A stretch of 64,000 nucleotides of DNA, from positions 62,001 to 126,000 of the forward strand of contig NZ_QLVD01000023.1 in the NCBI RefSeq assembly GCF_003352835.1. Direction: 5' to 3'. Position 1 is the first letter of the stretch, and each line of letters begins with the position of its first letter. This document shows positions 25,742 to 34,914 of this stretch, in pieces. The position numbers and the translations under genes were made by a program. This DNA is from Ornithinimicrobium murale (GTDB lineage Bacteria; Actinomycetota; Actinomycetes; Actinomycetales; Dermatophilaceae). A model generated the notes under the pieces. It was not told the origin of the DNA and searched no databases. It saw nothing but the letters and a program-made list of their open reading frames with translations.

Positions 25742-26704
25742 TCAGACACCGCGTCCCTTCCACCCTCGCTGACGGAGAGCCTGGGACACCTGCGCAAGAA
25801 AACCAGCCTCATCGACCAACAGTCCGAGCACCGGGATCTCCAGGGTCAGGTCGCTGGCCAGCGTGCGGTCGTTGCGCCTGCGCGCGTCAGCGACTGGTCC
25901 CAGGCCCGCATAGTGCTGGGCACCGTTGATCTCGGCGTGCACTCCATACCTGTCAAACCACACGTCCAGGTAGACCAACCCCTGGGACGTGTGTCGCACC
26001 TCCTGACGCGACGGTTCAGGGAGCCCGCGACGACGGCAGACTCGGGCGAAGTCCAGCTCACCCAGGGCGTGCGCGCCGTCGCAGACCAGCGGAATCGCCT
26101 CGGACAGCAGGGCGCCCCGCGGATGCCGTTGGATGGCCTCCCACTCCCGCAGCAGACGATCGGCAGGAACCAGGCGCTGCTGCACCGACATAGCCACCAG
26201 TGTCAGGGCCTGCCGGTCCGAGCTTGCCCATCCGGCTGCTCGCAGTGTTGCGACCTCGGGCGCACTGCGTGGCGGATCGGTGGTGAGCGTGCGACCCATC
26301 CGGCGCTGGTGATGGATCCGCACTCCGTCAGCAGGGCGCGTGCGAGTGCCGCGGGGAACGCTAACGTGCACGAGCGACTCCTCCCACGACCGCAGGCCGG
26401 CCATGAGGAGAGATGACGCACCATCGAGCACGGCGCCCGACCCGGACTCCCACACCGCGGCTGCCCAGGACGCCTCCCGGCTCGGTCCCGGCCCGAGGAG
26501 TCCGATGGTCCTGCGCCCGAGCCGGTGCCAACGGCCCGCTGAAACCTCCGCCATCACCTGGTCGTAGGTCAGACCGAGCGCATACAGGTCATCGAGTCGC
26601 GTAGCGCCGCCGTGCCGCGCGCCCAGCTTGTCGGCCACCAGTGTCCGGCGCTCAGCGGGAGTGAGCGCCCTGACCGCCTGTCGTCGATCCCCCATGCGCG
26701 CCAT
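25742..26704 (-). CDS. AbiEi-like N-terminal / DUF559-like C-terminal protein
   Basis: 320 aa. The N-terminal part (about 28-75: GATRLDDLYALGLTYDQVMAEVSAGRWHRLGRRTIGL) looks like the winged-helix antitoxin domain seen in AbiEi-type proteins. The C-terminal 100 residues (LGELDFARVCRRRG...YLDVWFDRYGVHAEINGAQHY...RNDRTL) match the DUF559/Vsr-like PD-(D/E)xK fold; D of LDVWF and E of HAEING are candidates for metal binding. Such genes occur in several copies in many actinobacteria, usually without a recognisable toxin partner, and none is seen here. Function is unknown. It is a single gene, flanked on both sides by the repeated motif TGCATGACATAGCGA. Confidence 0.72.
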   Translation of the reverse strand: MARMGDRRQAVRALTPAERRTLVADKLGARHGGATRLDDLYALGLTYDQVMAEVSAGRWHRLGRRTIGLLGPGPSREASWAAAVWESGSGAVLDGASSLLMAGLRSWEESLVHVSVPRGTRTRPADGVRIHHQRRMGRTLTTDPPRSAPEVATLRAAGWASSDRQALTLVAMSVQQRLVPADRLLREWEAIQRHPRGALLSEAIPLVCDGAHALGELDFARVCRRRGLPEPSRQEVRHTSQGLVYLDVWFDRYGVHAEINGAQHYAGLGPVADARRRNDRTLASDLTLEIPVLGLLVDEAGFLAQVSQALRQRGWKGRGV

Positions 26705-27026
26705 CGTGGCTCAGCGGCGCGTCGCGCGCTGGCGACCCTGTGGACAGCGCTCTTGTGTCAGGCACTGACCGGGTGGGAACCCTGTCGTTGCATGACATAG
26801 CGACGGAAGGGGCGGCGGCGGAGGGGCGGCGGCGGCGGAGGAGGGGCGGCGACGACGGGGGCGGCGGCGGAGGCGAGGGCGGGGGTGACGGCGAGGCGGC
26901 TGAGGGGCGACGGCGGCGGGCGGGGGCGACAGCGGCGGCGAGGGCGGGGGCGACGGCGGCGGCGACGGGCGATGAGCGGGGGCGCGCTTGACGTGACGTC
27001 AGGTTGATCGGCTACAGTCGACCCCA
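26705..27026. other. Intergenic region: GGC-rich tract and leuA promoter
   Basis: From 26803 to about 26985 the plus strand is almost pure G/C with short GGC, GGGG and GAC runs and many GGG tracts, so it could form G-quadruplexes; it encodes only low-complexity Arg/Gly-type peptides and is not a gene. The leuA leader promoter follows at 26988-27018. At 26789-26803 lies the motif shared with the hairpin at 25593-25638. Confidence 0.7.
26988..27018 (+). promoter_or_regulatory. Predicted leuA leader promoter
   Basis: TTGACG (26988-26993) and TACAGT (27013-27018), spacing 19 nt. A transcript starting 7-9 nt after the -10 would begin at or next to the leader ATG 27027, that is, a leaderless mRNA. 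The perfect palindrome TGACGTCA (26994-27001) lies between the two hexamers and could be an operator. Confidence 0.6.
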
Positions 27027-27052
27027 ATGGCACGCATGCTCCTCCTCAGTCG

Positions 27053-27071
<19 letters not shown>
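27027..27071 (+). CDS. Leucine leader peptide of the leuA attenuator
   Basis: A 14-codon ORF, MARMLLLSRRSETL, with three consecutive CTC leucine codons and a fourth just before TAG. It has no SD and its ATG is at the expected transcript start, so it is probably translated from a leaderless message. It overlaps the first arm of a hairpin (27053-27062 with 27080-27089). Leu-rich leader peptides before leuA are established in other actinobacteria. Stalling at the CTC run when Leu-tRNA is scarce would free or block these arms. Confidence 0.82.
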
Positions 27072-28916
<1,845 letters not shown>

Positions 28917-28928
28917 TCGTGACCGCTG

Positions 28929-28965
28929 GCCGCCGTCCCGCTCAGCCGAGGAACGGGACGGCGGC
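28929..28965. terminator. Bidirectional 12-bp terminator between leuA and the GAP-family gene
   Basis: GCCGCCGTCCCG (28929-28940) with CGGGACGGCGGC (28954-28965). The stop codon of the minus-strand gene is in the loop. Confidence 0.75.
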
Positions 28966-29697
28966 AGCGATCGTCTCAGCGTCGCCGAACAACCGACTGG
29001 CAGCGTCCGCGGCCAGCAGGAAGCCGATGATCCCGAGCACCCAGCCCAGCATCTCGTCCTTGTTGCGCTGCAGCCAGCCGTTGACCCGGGTGAGCAGCGG
29101 CTCGGCCTGCCGGGCCGCGGCCAGTCGCAACCCCAGCAGGAGCAGGGCGGGGAGGGTCATCACGACGACATAGCCCGCGAGCACGCCGACACTCGTGGCC
29201 ATGCCCCACCCGGCAGCGGTGAGCAGTCCGATGGCGGCCAGGTAGGGCAGCATCGAGGCGGCCTCGACCAGTCCGGCCGCCAACGCCACCCCGGTCACGG
29301 TGCCCAGGGTCGCGTTCGGCCCCACTGCTCGGGCGGTCCAGCGTTGCATGCGGGTCGGGCGATCGCCGCGCTGAGCCCGCCGGGCCTCGCCCCGCTTCCG
29401 GGTGAACAGAAAGCTCAGCGCAAACAGGCTGGCGCCGACCACCAGCTGAGCCCACAGGACAGGCTCGGAGTCCAGGACGCCGGCCAGCCAGTCGGACTCC
29501 ACGAGCGCCCCCGCGCCGGCCATCAGCGCCAGACCGAGCAGCCAGTAGAACAGGGCGATGACACCGAGGTAGGTCAGGACCGCGCCGACCCTCAGCCTCG
29601 GCTGGACGAGCATCCAGACGGGCACACCCAGCGTGCCGAAGCTGGTGCTGTCCACCAGCGCGAGCGCCGCCAGCGCACCGAGTGTCGCGATCTCCAC
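28942..29697 (-). CDS. GAP-family (Sap/SfLAP-like) membrane protein
   Basis: 251 aa with six hydrophobic segments (about residues 4-22, 34-66, 80-98, 126-160, 166-192 and 214-232) separated by a basic cytoplasmic loop (FTRKRGEARRAQRGDR). The layout and LVDSTSFGTLGVPVWML resemble the GAP family that includes mycobacterial sulfolipid-addressing proteins, thought to help glycolipid export. Here no lipid biosynthesis genes are adjacent, so the cargo is unknown. It has its own terminator in common with leuA. Confidence 0.7.
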   Translation of the reverse strand: MEIATLGALAALALVDSTSFGTLGVPVWMLVQPRLRVGAVLTYLGVIALFYWLLGLALMAGAGALVESDWLAGVLDSEPVLWAQLVVGASLFALSFLFTRKRGEARRAQRGDRPTRMQRWTARAVGPNATLGTVTGVALAAGLVEAASMLPYLAAIGLLTAAGWGMATSVGVLAGYVVVMTLPALLLLGLRLAAARQAEPLLTRVNGWLQRNKDEMLGWVLGIIGFLLAADAASRLFGDAETIAAAVPFLG

Positions 29698-29706
29698 CAG
29701 AGAAGC

Positions 29707-30726
29707 CTAAGCGCCGGGCGGCGCTGCCGCGGCCCCTTTCTGGGGCCCGGCGCCCGGGCCGGCAAAGGTCCGCCGATAGGCCTGGGGCGTGGTCGCCAAC
29801 CCCTGCCGCATCCGGTGCCGGAGCGCCGCAGCCGTGCCGAAGCCCGCCTCCTCAGCCACCCGGTCAACGGGCAGATCCGTGCGCTCCAGCAGCTCCAGCG
29901 CACGCTGCAGCCGAGACTGCAGCAACCACTGCTGGGGCGACAGGCCGGTCTCGGCGCGGAACCGTCGGCTGAGGGTGCGCTCGCTCATGCGGGCGTGCGC
30001 CACGAGGTCCTCCACCCGGGCCACCGTCCGCAGGTTGGACTGCGCCCAGGCACGGGTGGCCGAGGTCGACTGGTCGGGACGGGGCGGCAGGGGATGCTCG
30101 ATGAACTGGGCCTGACCACCTTCGCGCCACGGTGGGACCACACACCCGCGGGCGGCATGGTTGGCGGCCTCGACGCCGAAGTCCCGGCGAATCAGGTGCA
30201 GACACAGGTCGACGCCGGCGCCCAGCCCGGCCGAGGTGAGCACCTCACCCTCATCGACGAAGAGGACATCCGGGTCAAGCTCGACGGCCGGAAACAACTC
30301 ACGGAAGTCGTCGGCATACTCCCAGTGTGTGGTGGCGCGCAGGCCGTCGAGCACCCCGAGGCAGGCCAGCGCAAAGGCCCCGGTGCAGACGGAGACCTGC
30401 CGGGTGCCCGGCCGGAGCAGCGCCCACGCCGCCTCGAGCTCCGGAGTCGGGCGCCCCTCGCCGCGGATCACGGGGTGCTTCGTCCCCGGGATCACCACGG
30501 TCTGGGCCCACGACAAGGTCTCGGGTCCGTGGTCCGGCACCACGGCATACCCCTTGTGGGTGCGCACCGGCCCGCCGTCCAGGGAGGTGACCCGCACGTC
30601 ATAGAGCAGCTCCCCGTGCGCGCCGCGGGCGGCCTCCAGGACCTGCGGGACCAGGGTCATGTCGAAACCGACGAGCGGCTCGATGCAGAGGACGACGACA
30701 CGGTGGGGAGGTTGCGGACCACTCAT
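29707..30726 (-). CDS. GlxA-type AraC family transcriptional regulator
   Basis: 339 aa. The N-terminal DJ-1/PfpI-like sensor domain (about 8-185, with the elbow VCTGAFALA) is followed by a C-terminal AraC double HTH (VEDLVAHARMSERTLSRRFRAETGLSPQQWLLQSRLQRALELLERTDLPVDRVAEEAGFGT, about 235-315). The extreme C-terminus is a low-complexity Gly/Ala/Pro tail. It is divergent from the MFS gene with 71 bp between starts, so that transporter is its most likely target. Ligand unknown. Confidence 0.88.
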   Translation of the reverse strand: MSGPQPPHRVVVLCIEPLVGFDMTLVPQVLEAARGAHGELLYDVRVTSLDGGPVRTHKGYAVVPDHGPETLSWAQTVVIPGTKHPVIRGEGRPTPELEAAWALLRPGTRQVSVCTGAFALACLGVLDGLRATTHWEYADDFRELFPAVELDPDVLFVDEGEVLTSAGLGAGVDLCLHLIRRDFGVEAANHAARGCVVPPWREGGQAQFIEHPLPPRPDQSTSATRAWAQSNLRTVARVEDLVAHARMSERTLSRRFRAETGLSPQQWLLQSRLQRALELLERTDLPVDRVAEEAGFGTAAALRHRMRQGLATTPQAYRRTFAGPGAGPQKGAAAAPPGA

Positions 30727-30797
30727 GGCCGAAAATTAATACATTCCGTCCAATCCGCCACTCGTCCGCGACGGAGGAAGATCACAGACTGGTCCGT
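30727..30797. promoter_or_regulatory. AraC/MFS divergent promoter region
   Basis: 71 bp with an AT-rich patch AAAATTAATACATT at 30731-30744, the lowest-GC short stretch in this neighbourhood. It is suited to overlapping divergent promoters and regulator binding. Confidence 0.5.
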
Positions 30798-32117
30798 ATG
30801 CCGTTCCTCTCCCCCGTGCGCACGTCCCGTCAGCGTGTGGTCGGCGCTGGTGCGCCCCGGATCCACCGTGCCTGGTGGGTCGCCCTGGCCGGGTTCGTCG
30901 CGATGGTCGGCGCCGCCGGCTTCCGGTCGGTGCCCGGCGTCCTGATCAACCCGTTGCACGAGGAGTTCGGCTGGTCGCACGGCACGATCGGGATGGCGGT
31001 CTCGATCAACATGCTGCTCTATGGCCTGTTCTCCCCGTTCGCCGCCGCCCTGATGGACCGCTTCGGGATCCGACCGGTGCTCACGGCAGCGCTCCTGCTC
31101 CTGGCGACCGGCGGCGGCCTGACGGTCTTCATGACCCAGCCCTGGCAGCTGTGGCTGCTGTGGGGCTTCCTGGTCGGCCTCGGCGCGGGGTCGATCTCCA
31201 TGGCCTTCATCGCGACCCTGGTCAACCGGTGGTTCGTGACGCAGCGCGGCCTGGTCAGCGGCGTGCTCACCGCGGCCGGGGCCGCAGGCCAGCTGATCTT
31301 CCTGCCCGCCGTGGCCTGGCTGGCCACGAGCTATGGGTGGCGCGTGCCGGCACTCTTCGTGGCCGGCACGGCCCTGCTGGTGCTGCCCCTGGTGCTCTAC
31401 GCCGTGCGGGACCACCCGCACGAGATCGGGCTGGAGGCCTACGGCGCGAGCGAGAGCGCACCCACCCAGCCTCGCGCCGCCCGCACCGGCAACGCGGCTG
31501 CCATGGCCCTGTCCGGCTTGGCCGAGGCCGCCCGGACACGGACCTTCTGGCTGCTCGCCGGGGGCTTCGCGGTGTGCGGTGCCTCGACGAACGGACTGGT
31601 CGGCACCCACTTCGTGCCGGCTGCGCACGACCACGGCATGCCGTTGACCGCCGCGGCCGGGCTGTTGGCCGTGATCGGCATCGTGGACATCATCGGCACC
31701 ATCGGCAGCGGGTTCCTCACCGACCGGATCGACCCCCGTCTCCTGCTGGCCGTCTACTACACCCTGCGTGGCCTGTCCCTCATGGCGCTGCCAACGCTGT
31801 TCGGCCCGGAGGTGCAGCCCAGCATGTGGGCCTTCATCATCTTCTATGGGCTGGACTGGGTCGCGACCGTGCCGCCGACCGTCGCCCTGTGCCAGGAACA
31901 CTTTGGCGACAAGGCACCGGTCGTCTTCGGGTGGGTCTTCGCGTCCCACCAGGTGGGCGCGGCGGTCGCGGCCACCGGCGCGGGCCTGATCCGGGACACC
32001 CAGGGGTCCTATGACTTCGCGTGGCTCGGGGCCGGGGCACTCTGCCTGCTGGCCACCGTCTGTTCGCTGTTGGTGCCGCGGCACCGGGCCAGCAGCCCCG
32101 TGAGCGCCTTCGGATGA
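30798..32117 (+). CDS. Major facilitator superfamily transporter
   Basis: 439 aa, 12 predicted membrane helices in two sets of six with a cytoplasmic loop at about 205-235. The segment FGWSHGTIGMAVSINMLLYGLFSPFAAALMDRFGIRPV is typical of the monocarboxylate/oxalate-formate type group (loop 2-3 motif G-x-x-x-DRFG). Substrate unknown; an organic acid is plausible from the subfamily. No clear SD adjoins ATG 30798. It is divergent from, and probably controlled by, the GlxA-type regulator. Confidence 0.85.
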   Translation: MPFLSPVRTSRQRVVGAGAPRIHRAWWVALAGFVAMVGAAGFRSVPGVLINPLHEEFGWSHGTIGMAVSINMLLYGLFSPFAAALMDRFGIRPVLTAALLLLATGGGLTVFMTQPWQLWLLWGFLVGLGAGSISMAFIATLVNRWFVTQRGLVSGVLTAAGAAGQLIFLPAVAWLATSYGWRVPALFVAGTALLVLPLVLYAVRDHPHEIGLEAYGASESAPTQPRAARTGNAAAMALSGLAEAARTRTFWLLAGGFAVCGASTNGLVGTHFVPAAHDHGMPLTAAAGLLAVIGIVDIIGTIGSGFLTDRIDPRLLLAVYYTLRGLSLMALPTLFGPEVQPSMWAFIIFYGLDWVATVPPTVALCQEHFGDKAPVVFGWVFASHQVGAAVAATGAGLIRDTQGSYDFAWLGAGALCLLATVCSLLVPRHRASSPVSAFG

Positions 32118-32539
32118 CTGGACGGGGCCCTGCACGGCAAGAGCCCAGGGCCTTTGCTGGCACCGCTGGTCATGTCAGGAGGCGACGATATTCTGTCGAT
32201 GCCGAACGCGACTATCCAGGCCACCGCGCGGAACGACCAGGGCGCATGCTGGTTCAGCTGAAACCGCGGACGTACAGTGGCAATGGGTGTTCGGCCTGCT
32301 GAGCGACCGCTCTGACCATGCTTCCGCGAAGAAGTGTGATGTCGCCTCGGGCCGGTGCTCACGGGTTGGGCGCGCAGGCGGCAGACCACCATGTGGGTCT
32401 GCCCGGGCGATGAATGAACATTTCCGCAGCGCAGCCGGCGAGAGTGGCTGCTCGAGTCGTGGCCATTGACAGGCACGGTGCGCGCTGGGATGCTCCCCTA
32501 TCAGATTCAGTCCGCAATGCACTGACGAAGGGGAAACTG
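32118..32539. other. 422-bp region without a supported gene
   Basis: It begins with a hairpin at 32126-32152 (GGCCCTG/CAGGGCC, then TTT) that fits a terminator for the MFS gene. A TTGACA hexamer lies at 32466-32471, but no convincing -10 at the right distance was found. Small ORFs on both strands have no family character. Base composition is visibly lower in GC than in neighbouring genes, in line with acquired or decayed DNA. Confidence 0.6.
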
Positions 32540-32860
32540 ATGACAACATCAAAGTTGCGCGAGGTCATCACGGCTGCCGGGTGTGCTGTCGTGATGGCGC
32601 TCGCCATGTTAGTGGCGGCGCCAACTCTCGCGAACGCTGACACGCGAAACGGACCGGTCATCCACTGTCAGACGTCAACGACCGTTGGTGCCTACAGCAG
32701 GGCAGACGGGGCGACCTTCCAATCTCACACCCACACAAGCACTTACTACAAGTCCACCGGCTCGTACATCCACGCCACTACTAGCCCCTTCCGGAGCGCC
32801 TCGACGTACTGGTGGGCGGACTCATACATCCAAGTCTGGAGCAACAGCTGCCAGTACTGA
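32540..32860 (+). CDS. Small secreted two-cysteine protein, unknown family
   Basis: 106 aa from ATG 32540, which has AGGGGA at a good distance. Residues 1-33 form a Sec signal peptide (basic start, hydrophobic core VVMALAMLVAAPTL, cleavage probably after ANA). The mature part of about 73 residues is rich in Ser, Thr, Tyr, Trp and His, contains SHTHTSTYY and TYWWADSY, and has only two cysteines, one near each end, which could form one disulfide. Size and composition recall secreted bacteriocin-like proteins, but no family is recognised. The following lipoprotein gene starts on the last base of its stop codon. Confidence 0.7.
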   Translation: MTTSKLREVITAAGCAVVMALAMLVAAPTLANADTRNGPVIHCQTSTTVGAYSRADGATFQSHTHTSTYYKSTGSYIHATTSPFRSASTYWWADSYIQVWSNSCQY

Positions 32861-33609
32861 TGCGCATGTCAGGGCTGCAGCGGCAGAGCGTTCGCGGCAC
32901 TCGACACCTCTCAATTCTACTTTGCGGCACGCTTCTCGTGGGCTGCAGCGGTAACGGCGACACCACGTCGACGCGGGGCAAGACCACGACTCGTGCGGAC
33001 GCGCCCGCGGAGACTTCCCCGCCGTCATCGAGATCGCCCGCCGCCGACGCCTCCGTGTCCGACACGGCACCCTTGCCTGAGGGAGTCCCGGACACTTACT
33101 ACGCGGACATGGCGGAACTTGCTGAGGGCCACGGACTCGAGGACCCCCCTTCGGTGCGACCGATCCGCGCGGTTCACCCCGACGAGAGAGCCCAGGTCAT
33201 GGCGGATTGCCTGACCGCCGAGGGCTTTCCCGCTGAAGCCGACCCGGATGGGAGTTGGGGCTTCGGCGCGGCTCCCGGCCAGCACGAAGCAGCCATGCTG
33301 GCAGAGTACGTGTGTCTGGCCAGATACCCGCTTGCGGCGGAGTACGTCGAGCCACTGGACCCTGTGCAACTGCGGGTCCACTACGACTGGCTCATTGAGG
33401 AGACCCTGCCCTGCATGGCAGGGTTGGGTTACCCCATCCCCGAACCTCCGTCGTGGCCCACCTACCAGGAGCAGTACGCCACTGACGGCAGCATCTTCTT
33501 CGCCGACGAAGCCCTTGACCCTGCCACCATCGCCTCGGACATGAGCATTATTACGGCGGACTGCGAGGTGAAGCCTCCGTCGGACCTGCTGTACCCAGCA
33601 GAGGGATGA
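32860..33609 (+). CDS. Lipoprotein of unknown function, coupled to the secreted protein
   Basis: 249 aa from ATG 32860 (TGATG overlap with the preceding stop; a second ATG is at 32866). A lipoprotein signal ends in LLVGC with Cys 29 as the lipidated residue. Residues 30-70 are a Ser/Thr/Ala-rich spacer with many acidic positions. The remaining domain has four further cysteines (DCLTAEGF, YVCLARY, LPCMAGLGY, ADCEV), which could form two disulfides, and no recognised fold. The overlap implies co-production with the secreted protein. A role as partner or immunity factor is only inference. Confidence 0.72.
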   Translation: MRMSGLQRQSVRGTRHLSILLCGTLLVGCSGNGDTTSTRGKTTTRADAPAETSPPSSRSPAADASVSDTAPLPEGVPDTYYADMAELAEGHGLEDPPSVRPIRAVHPDERAQVMADCLTAEGFPAEADPDGSWGFGAAPGQHEAAMLAEYVCLARYPLAAEYVEPLDPVQLRVHYDWLIEETLPCMAGLGYPIPEPPSWPTYQEQYATDGSIFFADEALDPATIASDMSIITADCEVKPPSDLLYPAEG

Positions 33610-33638
33610 CGGCGCTGCCCCGCAGGTCTCGAACGAGG

Positions 33639-34066
33639 TCACCCGCGACCGTCGCCCACCAGGGTCCGGCCATCCTCGGTGACGCTCCAGAAGGGATTGT
33701 GCGCGACCTCCCAAGGGTGGCCCTCGGGATCGATGAAGACCCCGGAGTAGCCGCCCCAGAAGGTGCCTCCGCCGGCGCGGCCGATCGTGGCACCGGCGGC
33801 CTCGGCCTGCTCGATCACCTCGTCAACCTCCTCGCGGCTGTTCACGTTGTAGGCCAACGTCACCCCGCCCCAGCCACCAGAGTCCTCGGTGCAGGAGTCC
33901 ACCTCCAGGGCGGCGCGTCCCACAGCGCGACCACCAGGCCGCCGACCTGAAAGAAGACCACGCCCTCGGGCGCTGCCGCCGGTTCCCACCCCATCCCCCG
34001 ATAGAAGGCCACGGCACGATCCAGGTTGTGCACACCAAGGGTCATTAAGCTCAGTCTCTGGTCCAC
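33639..34066 (-). pseudogene. VOC (glyoxalase/bleomycin-resistance) protein gene with a frameshift
   Basis: Two minus-strand frames together make one VOC-family protein. The first (from GTG 34066: LMTLGVHNLDRAVAFYRGMGW...GLVVALWD) continues in the other frame from about 33915 (RAALEVDS...VTLAYNVNSREEVDEVIEQAEAAGATI...GVFIDPEGHPWEVAHNPFW). Restoring one base near 33913-33919 would give an intact protein of about 142 aa. It is either a recent pseudogene or a sequencing error. Confidence 0.82.
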
Positions 34067-34169
34067 AACGGCACCCTACTGTGCGCCGAGGCTGCCTCTT
34101 AGCCCACAGCCCGTCTTCAATCGACACGCCCAACCTGCCGCTGGCGGAACCCGTGATGATCATGTCAAG

Positions 34170-34805
34170 GTGCTCGCGAAATGTGACCGCCTGCCTCAGT
34201 TGAGTTTGCTCGCGTGTGAGGGGGCTCAGGAAGCGTCTGGCTGGGTGAGGGTCTTGGTGCGGGCGTGGTCGATGAGGTGGGTCTGGATCGCGTTGATGCG
34301 GCGGGTCAGGTCGGCGGGGTTGAGCTCGGCGCGGACGGCGCTCAGTTCGGCGCGGACCTGATCGGTGAGACGGTCAGCGACCTCGGCCAGTTTGTCGTGG
34401 GCGGTGACTTGGTCCAGGCTCTCTTCCATGATCACGACCAGGTACTTCCCGCACGGCTCACCGACCAGCGTCCACACCGCGATCAGCACCTTCAAGGCGT
34501 CGTAGGAGTAGCCGCGGCCCCGTGGCTTACGCACCTGCGCCCGGGCCGGCCCACGACGCTGGGCCGCGGTACGGATCGCCCGGCGTGCGTTGGCCCGCGA
34601 CCACCCCATCACGCCGATCAGCTCATCGAGTAACTCGCCCTTGCGGAGCTTCGAGGCGGCCGCGTACTCGCGGGCGTACTTCTTGGTGACCTCGTGCCTG
34701 GCAGCCATCGACAACACTGAAACCATCCGGCCAGCCCCCCGCGGAACAGACCCAACCGTTTCGCGAGCAAACCCATCTGAGGCACGCGACCCGTTTCGCG
34801 AGCAC
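34170..34805. mobile_element. Internally deleted insertion sequence (MITE-like)
   Basis: A 636-bp element bounded by imperfect terminal inverted repeats of about 45 bp. The left end 34170-34214 and right end 34761-34805 both begin GTGCTCGCGAAA going inward, share GCCTCAG in the middle and end in a second TTTGCTCGCG box. The two boxes per end look like transposase sites. No target duplication is obvious. It contains only a truncated transposase frame. Confidence 0.8.
34226..34708 (-). pseudogene. Transposase remnant with its catalytic core deleted
   Basis: Starting at ATG 34708 (MAARHEVTKKYAREYAAASK), the frame matches, as far as I recall, the N-terminus of a widespread actinobacterial IS transposase with an integrase-type DDE core (LLDELIGVMGWSRANARRAIRTAA, DALKVLIAVWTLVGEPCGKYL). 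After about residue 120 it passes directly into what looks like the transposase C-terminus (LNPADLTRRINAIQ). The frame is intact at 160 aa, but the DDE domain (some 250-300 aa) is missing. It cannot catalyse transposition itself but could be mobilised, or could compete for the IS ends. Confidence 0.75.
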
Positions 34806-34914
34806 TTTAGGTGAGTCTCGTCGAACCTGTTGCACAGGCACTCATTGAGAGCACCTGCGGCCCGTAGGCGGCGCATCGCCAGATTCATGGTCGAAGTCCG
34901 TGACGGGGAGAACC

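Noticed and set aside
25742-26704. Complete type IV toxin-antitoxin system
   Set aside because: The N-terminal domain looks like AbiEi antitoxins, but no nucleotidyltransferase toxin (AbiEii) gene is beside it, so only the single protein is reported.
26740-26991. 83-codon Gly/Arg-rich ORF
   Set aside because: It is only the translation of the GGC-rich tract, open in several frames.
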